9,278 nt of DNA from an uncultured Christensenellaceae bacterium (lineage in GTDB: Bacteria; Bacillota; Clostridia; Christensenellales; Aristaeellaceae), in assembly GCA_905236495.1 (NCBI GenBank), contig CAJOPV010000104.1, positions 1 to 9,278 of the forward strand, written 5' to 3'. The translations under genes were made by a program, and so were the position numbers. This document shows, piece by piece, positions 5,435 to 9,278 of this stretch (positions are counted from its first letter, which is position 1; each line of letters opens with the position of its first letter). The notes beneath the pieces were generated by a model. It saw nothing but the letters and a program-made list of their open reading frames with translations, was not told the origin of the DNA and made no database searches.

Positions 5435-6114
5435 GCTTTTGCTTCCTTTGACGTTCTCAGCCAGGCGATGATGAGCAGCGCCATGAGCCCCAGCACGGGC
5501 AGCAGGGATTTTGCCATCTCCCCGGCGTACCAGGAAAAGAAGGGCAGGGGCATCAGGGCCATTAGCAGATCGGTATTCGGGTTCAAAAGCCACAGGTCGT
5601 TGGGAAAGACCAGCTGATGGAAGGTCCAGAATAGGCCGTTGAAATTCACCGCGCCCCAGACCGCAAGAACGGTTGCCAGCATCAAAAGCGCCAGGGCCGC
5701 CAGGGCGAAGCCCCGCGCCAGGGAGGATAACAGCTTTTGCCGATCCCTGGATGTCAGGTACAGACCGGCAATTACGGCGATCACCCCGCCGCCCCCGATC
5801 CAGCGGATCCATTTGAGGCAGGCAACGATGCGGCGCACGTCGGCAAGGTGGGCGTTTTCCTTGTCGGAAAAGGCCGGGATCATTTTGCTTTCAGCGGATA
5901 CCCGGGGCAGATCGGTTTTCCCGTCCAGATAATCGGACACGGCTGCCGCGTAATCGCCGTAACGGGAGGCGGGCACATTCAGATGCCCCGTTTGGGCATA
6001 GGCCAAAAACCCCTGTTTCAGCAGCGCGCCGTTGGTGACGCAGGAGGCCGCGATGGAGCACAGCAGGGAAAGAAGGGCAATAAAGCCCAGGAGGAAATAC
6101 AGGATTCTTTTCAC
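5431..6114 (-). CDS. TIGR01906/DUF1461-family integral membrane protein
   Basis: A 227-residue membrane protein of unknown function. An N-terminal hydrophobic segment (4-25) is followed by a roughly 75-residue probably extracytoplasmic region ending in KENAHLADVRRI (85-96). Further membrane segments lie at about 103-121, 134-157 and 203-219. FHQLVFPNDLWLLNPNTDLL (165-184) followed by LPFFSW (190-195) is the characteristic family block. The start is GTG at 6114: an in-frame TAG at 6145-6147 and the absence of another good start leave no better choice, and a purine-rich AGAGAGAAG precedes it. A weak -10-like TATATT on the minus strand (6141-6136) lacks a clear -35. The gene overlaps tsaD by four bases and is probably the first gene of the operon. 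Confidence 0.85.
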   Translation of the reverse strand: MKRILYFLLGFIALLSLLCSIAASCVTNGALLKQGFLAYAQTGHLNVPASRYGDYAAAVSDYLDGKTDLPRVSAESKMIPAFSDKENAHLADVRRIVACLKWIRWIGGGGVIAVIAGLYLTSRDRQKLLSSLARGFALAALALLMLATVLAVWGAVNFNGLFWTFHQLVFPNDLWLLNPNTDLLMALMPLPFFSWYAGEMAKSLLPVLGLMALLIIAWLRTSKEAKA

Positions 6115-6162
6115 ATTCTTCTCTCTTTCACGGGAAATATACCGCTATATACGAGATGCGTT

Positions 6163-6175
6163 TGATCCCGGATCA
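6163..6175. promoter_or_regulatory. Short inverted repeat upstream of the DUF1461-tsaD operon, possible operator
   Basis: TGATCC (6163-6168) and GGATCA (6170-6175) are perfect inverted repeats around one base. The site lies about 20 bases upstream of the -10-like TATATT (minus strand 6141-6136) and about 50 bases ahead of the GTG start. Size and placement suit a dimeric regulator such as the XRE protein of this operon, but a 6-bp arm can occur by chance. Confidence 0.25.
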
Positions 6176-6192
6176 GCTTTCATTGGGAGGGT

Positions 6193-6234
6193 GCGGGAGG
6201 GCCTTTCTCTCTCTTGAAAGAAAGGCCCTCCCGC
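6193..6234 (-). terminator. 16-bp perfect hairpin downstream of prfB
   Basis: GCGGGAGGGCCTTTCT (6193-6208) is exactly complementary to AGAAAGGCCCTCCCGC (6219-6234), with TC/GA pairs possible inside a small loop. It starts 15 bases after the prfB stop on the minus strand, where a terminator for the secA-prfB unit is expected. No T-run follows on either strand, so it is not a textbook intrinsic terminator. Confidence 0.6.
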
Positions 6235-6249
6235 TGGATCAACCGTCCC

Positions 6250-7359
6250 TTACTGCATCTTCAGGTACGCCGTGGTGAAGCCCTCCAGGTTGCCGTCCAT
6301 CACGTCGTCGATGTTGCCGGATTCAAAGCCGGTGCGGTGATCCTTCACCATGGTGTAGGGCTGGAAGACGTAGGAGCGGATCTGGCTGCCCCATTCGATC
6401 TTTTTCATTTCGCCCTTGATATCCGCCATTTCCTGCTCCTTTTCCCGCTCTCTCAGCTCCAGCAGCCGGGCTTTGAGCATTTTGATGCAGGTGGCGCGGT
6501 TCTGCACCTGATCCCGCTCCGTCTGGCAGGAGACCACGATGGTGACGTCGTCCTTGACATAGGTCATGCGGACGGCGGAGGAGGTCTTGTTCACGTTCTG
6601 CCCGCCGGCGCCGGAGGAATGGTAGGTATCCACCCGGACATACTTCATATCGATTTCGATTTCGCTGTCGTCGTCCTCCAGCATGGGGGCCACGTCCAGG
6701 GAAGCGAAGGAGGTATGCCGCCGGGCGTTGGCGTCAAAGGGAGAAATGCGCACCAGCCGGTGCACCCCTTTTTCGCCCCGGAGGTAACCGTAGGCGTGAT
6801 CGCCGGTGACCTCGAAGGTGACGGATTTGATGCCCGCCTCGTCCCCGTCCAGAAGGTCCAGCAGCTTTACGGTAAAGCCCATCCGCTCGCAGTAGCGGGT
6901 GTACATGCGATAGAGCATGCTGGTCCAGTCCTGGGCCTCGGTGCCGCCGGCCCCGGCGTGAAGGGACAAAACCGCGTCCCTATCGTCATACTTGCCCCGC
7001 ATCAGCGTTTCCAGGGCCAGAGCCTCCGTCTCCTTTTCCAGACGGCCCAATTCGGCTTCGATCTCCTCCACCATGCTGTCGTCGTTTTCCTCGTTTGCCA
7101 GGTCGATCATGGTTTCCACGTCGTCGCAGCCGGAGAGCAGCGACTGGTAATGCTTGATGCGGCCCTCCAGGTTGGCGATGCGGCGGTTCACCAGGGTGGA
7201 GCGCTCCAGGTTATCCCAAAAGCCCTCGGCGTTCATTTCCTCGTGCAGTTCCGTCAGTTCCCGTTCCATATCGTCAATATGCAGGCCGCCGGCGATCTCC
7301 GTCAGCTGGGAACGCAGGCTGTCCAAACGGGGGGTGAATTGTTCCAATGCCAGAATCAT
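6250..7359 (-). CDS. prfB: Peptide chain release factor 2 (RF2)
   Basis: A 369-residue class I release factor that reads UGA and UAA stop codons in the ribosomal A site and triggers peptide release. Residues 1-120 form the helical N-terminal domain. The RF2-type SPF tripeptide (206-208) gives stop-codon specificity. SSGAGGQNVNKTSSAVR (248-264) holds the universally conserved GGQ (252-254) that acts in the peptidyl transferase centre, and WGSQIRSYVFQPYTMVKDHRT (323-343) is the usual C-terminal block. The ATG follows AAGGAGAG at six-base spacing. The frame is continuous: where many bacteria have the CTT TGA C programmed +1 frameshift near codon 25, this gene reads CTG CAT ATT GAC (residues 26-29). 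It lies 60 bases after secA, a common arrangement in Firmicutes. Confidence 0.97.
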   Translation of the reverse strand: MILALEQFTPRLDSLRSQLTEIAGGLHIDDMERELTELHEEMNAEGFWDNLERSTLVNRRIANLEGRIKHYQSLLSGCDDVETMIDLANEENDDSMVEEIEAELGRLEKETEALALETLMRGKYDDRDAVLSLHAGAGGTEAQDWTSMLYRMYTRYCERMGFTVKLLDLLDGDEAGIKSVTFEVTGDHAYGYLRGEKGVHRLVRISPFDANARRHTSFASLDVAPMLEDDDSEIEIDMKYVRVDTYHSSGAGGQNVNKTSSAVRMTYVKDDVTIVVSCQTERDQVQNRATCIKMLKARLLELREREKEQEMADIKGEMKKIEWGSQIRSYVFQPYTMVKDHRTGFESGNIDDVMDGNLEGFTTAYLKMQ

Positions 7360-7419
7360 ACTTGTCTCTCCTTATGGGATCGTGGGTGTGAGATAGCGCG
7401 GGCGGCTGACAGCGGCCCA

Positions 7420-9278
<1,859 letters not shown>

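Noticed and set aside
3692..5617. Long plus-strand open frames opposite the regulator and tsaD
   Set aside because: They are GC-rich antisense shadows of well-identified minus-strand genes, with histidine- and glycine-rich composition and no family resemblance.
5435..5812. N-terminal extension of the tsaD frame upstream of 5434
   Set aside because: This stretch is the out-of-frame shadow of the DUF1461 gene. ATG 5434 has a ribosome binding site and the typical ATGA overlap.
6111..6116. ATG TGA start-stop overlapping the GTG start of the DUF1461 gene
   Set aside because: It might act as a minimal upstream start-stop, but a six-base coincidence is too weak to claim regulation.
7400..7418. Imperfect hairpin between secA and prfB
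   Set aside because: Only short GGGC/GCCC and GCT/AGC helices with a G-G mismatch and no T-run; not enough to call a terminator or attenuator.

Overview
The window looks like a chromosomal segment of a GC-rich member of the Firmicutes, most likely a clostridial or Christensenella/Oscillospira-type gut lineage. This is inferred from gene content and arrangement: secA followed by prfB, a DUF1461 membrane protein overlapping tsaD, a ThrH-type HAD enzyme, and a small stand-alone DAK/FakA-like protein. Shine-Dalgarno sequences are strong and GTG and TTG starts occur. No rRNA, tRNA, CRISPR array, transposase or phage gene is visible.

Layout: bases 1-2552 are read on the plus strand and 2837-9278 on the minus strand, so the two halves converge on a 284-base gap. 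The plus half starts with a strong extended -10 promoter (97-125). It drives thrH (phosphoserine phosphatase/homoserine phosphotransferase type), an amino-acid-kinase-fold protein related to glutamate 5-kinase, and an 83-residue protein resembling the middle domain of fatty acid kinase FakA. The three genes are packed as one operon. After a 145-base gap with a GC-rich hairpin comes a YgjV-family membrane protein that starts with TTG.

The convergent gap (2553-2836) is almost entirely made of consecutive hairpins. The first and last share the same GC-rich core, and one long hairpin in the middle has paired A- and T-tracts typical of a bidirectional terminator. It is either a structured RNA or a dispersed repeat element, and is the least explained part of the window.

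The minus half, read from 9278 downward, holds the 3' two thirds of secA, prfB (release factor 2, without the usual programmed frameshift), a 16-bp hairpin, and then a tight four-gene operon. That operon comprises a DUF1461 membrane protein, tsaD (tRNA t6A synthesis), an XRE regulator with a degenerate S24-like sensor domain, and a zinc-binding macrodomain ADP-ribose hydrolase. Most of the minus half is housekeeping. The unusual points are the plus-strand kinase/phosphatase cassette, the hairpin-packed gap, and the pairing of a protease-dead LexA-like regulator with a macrodomain.
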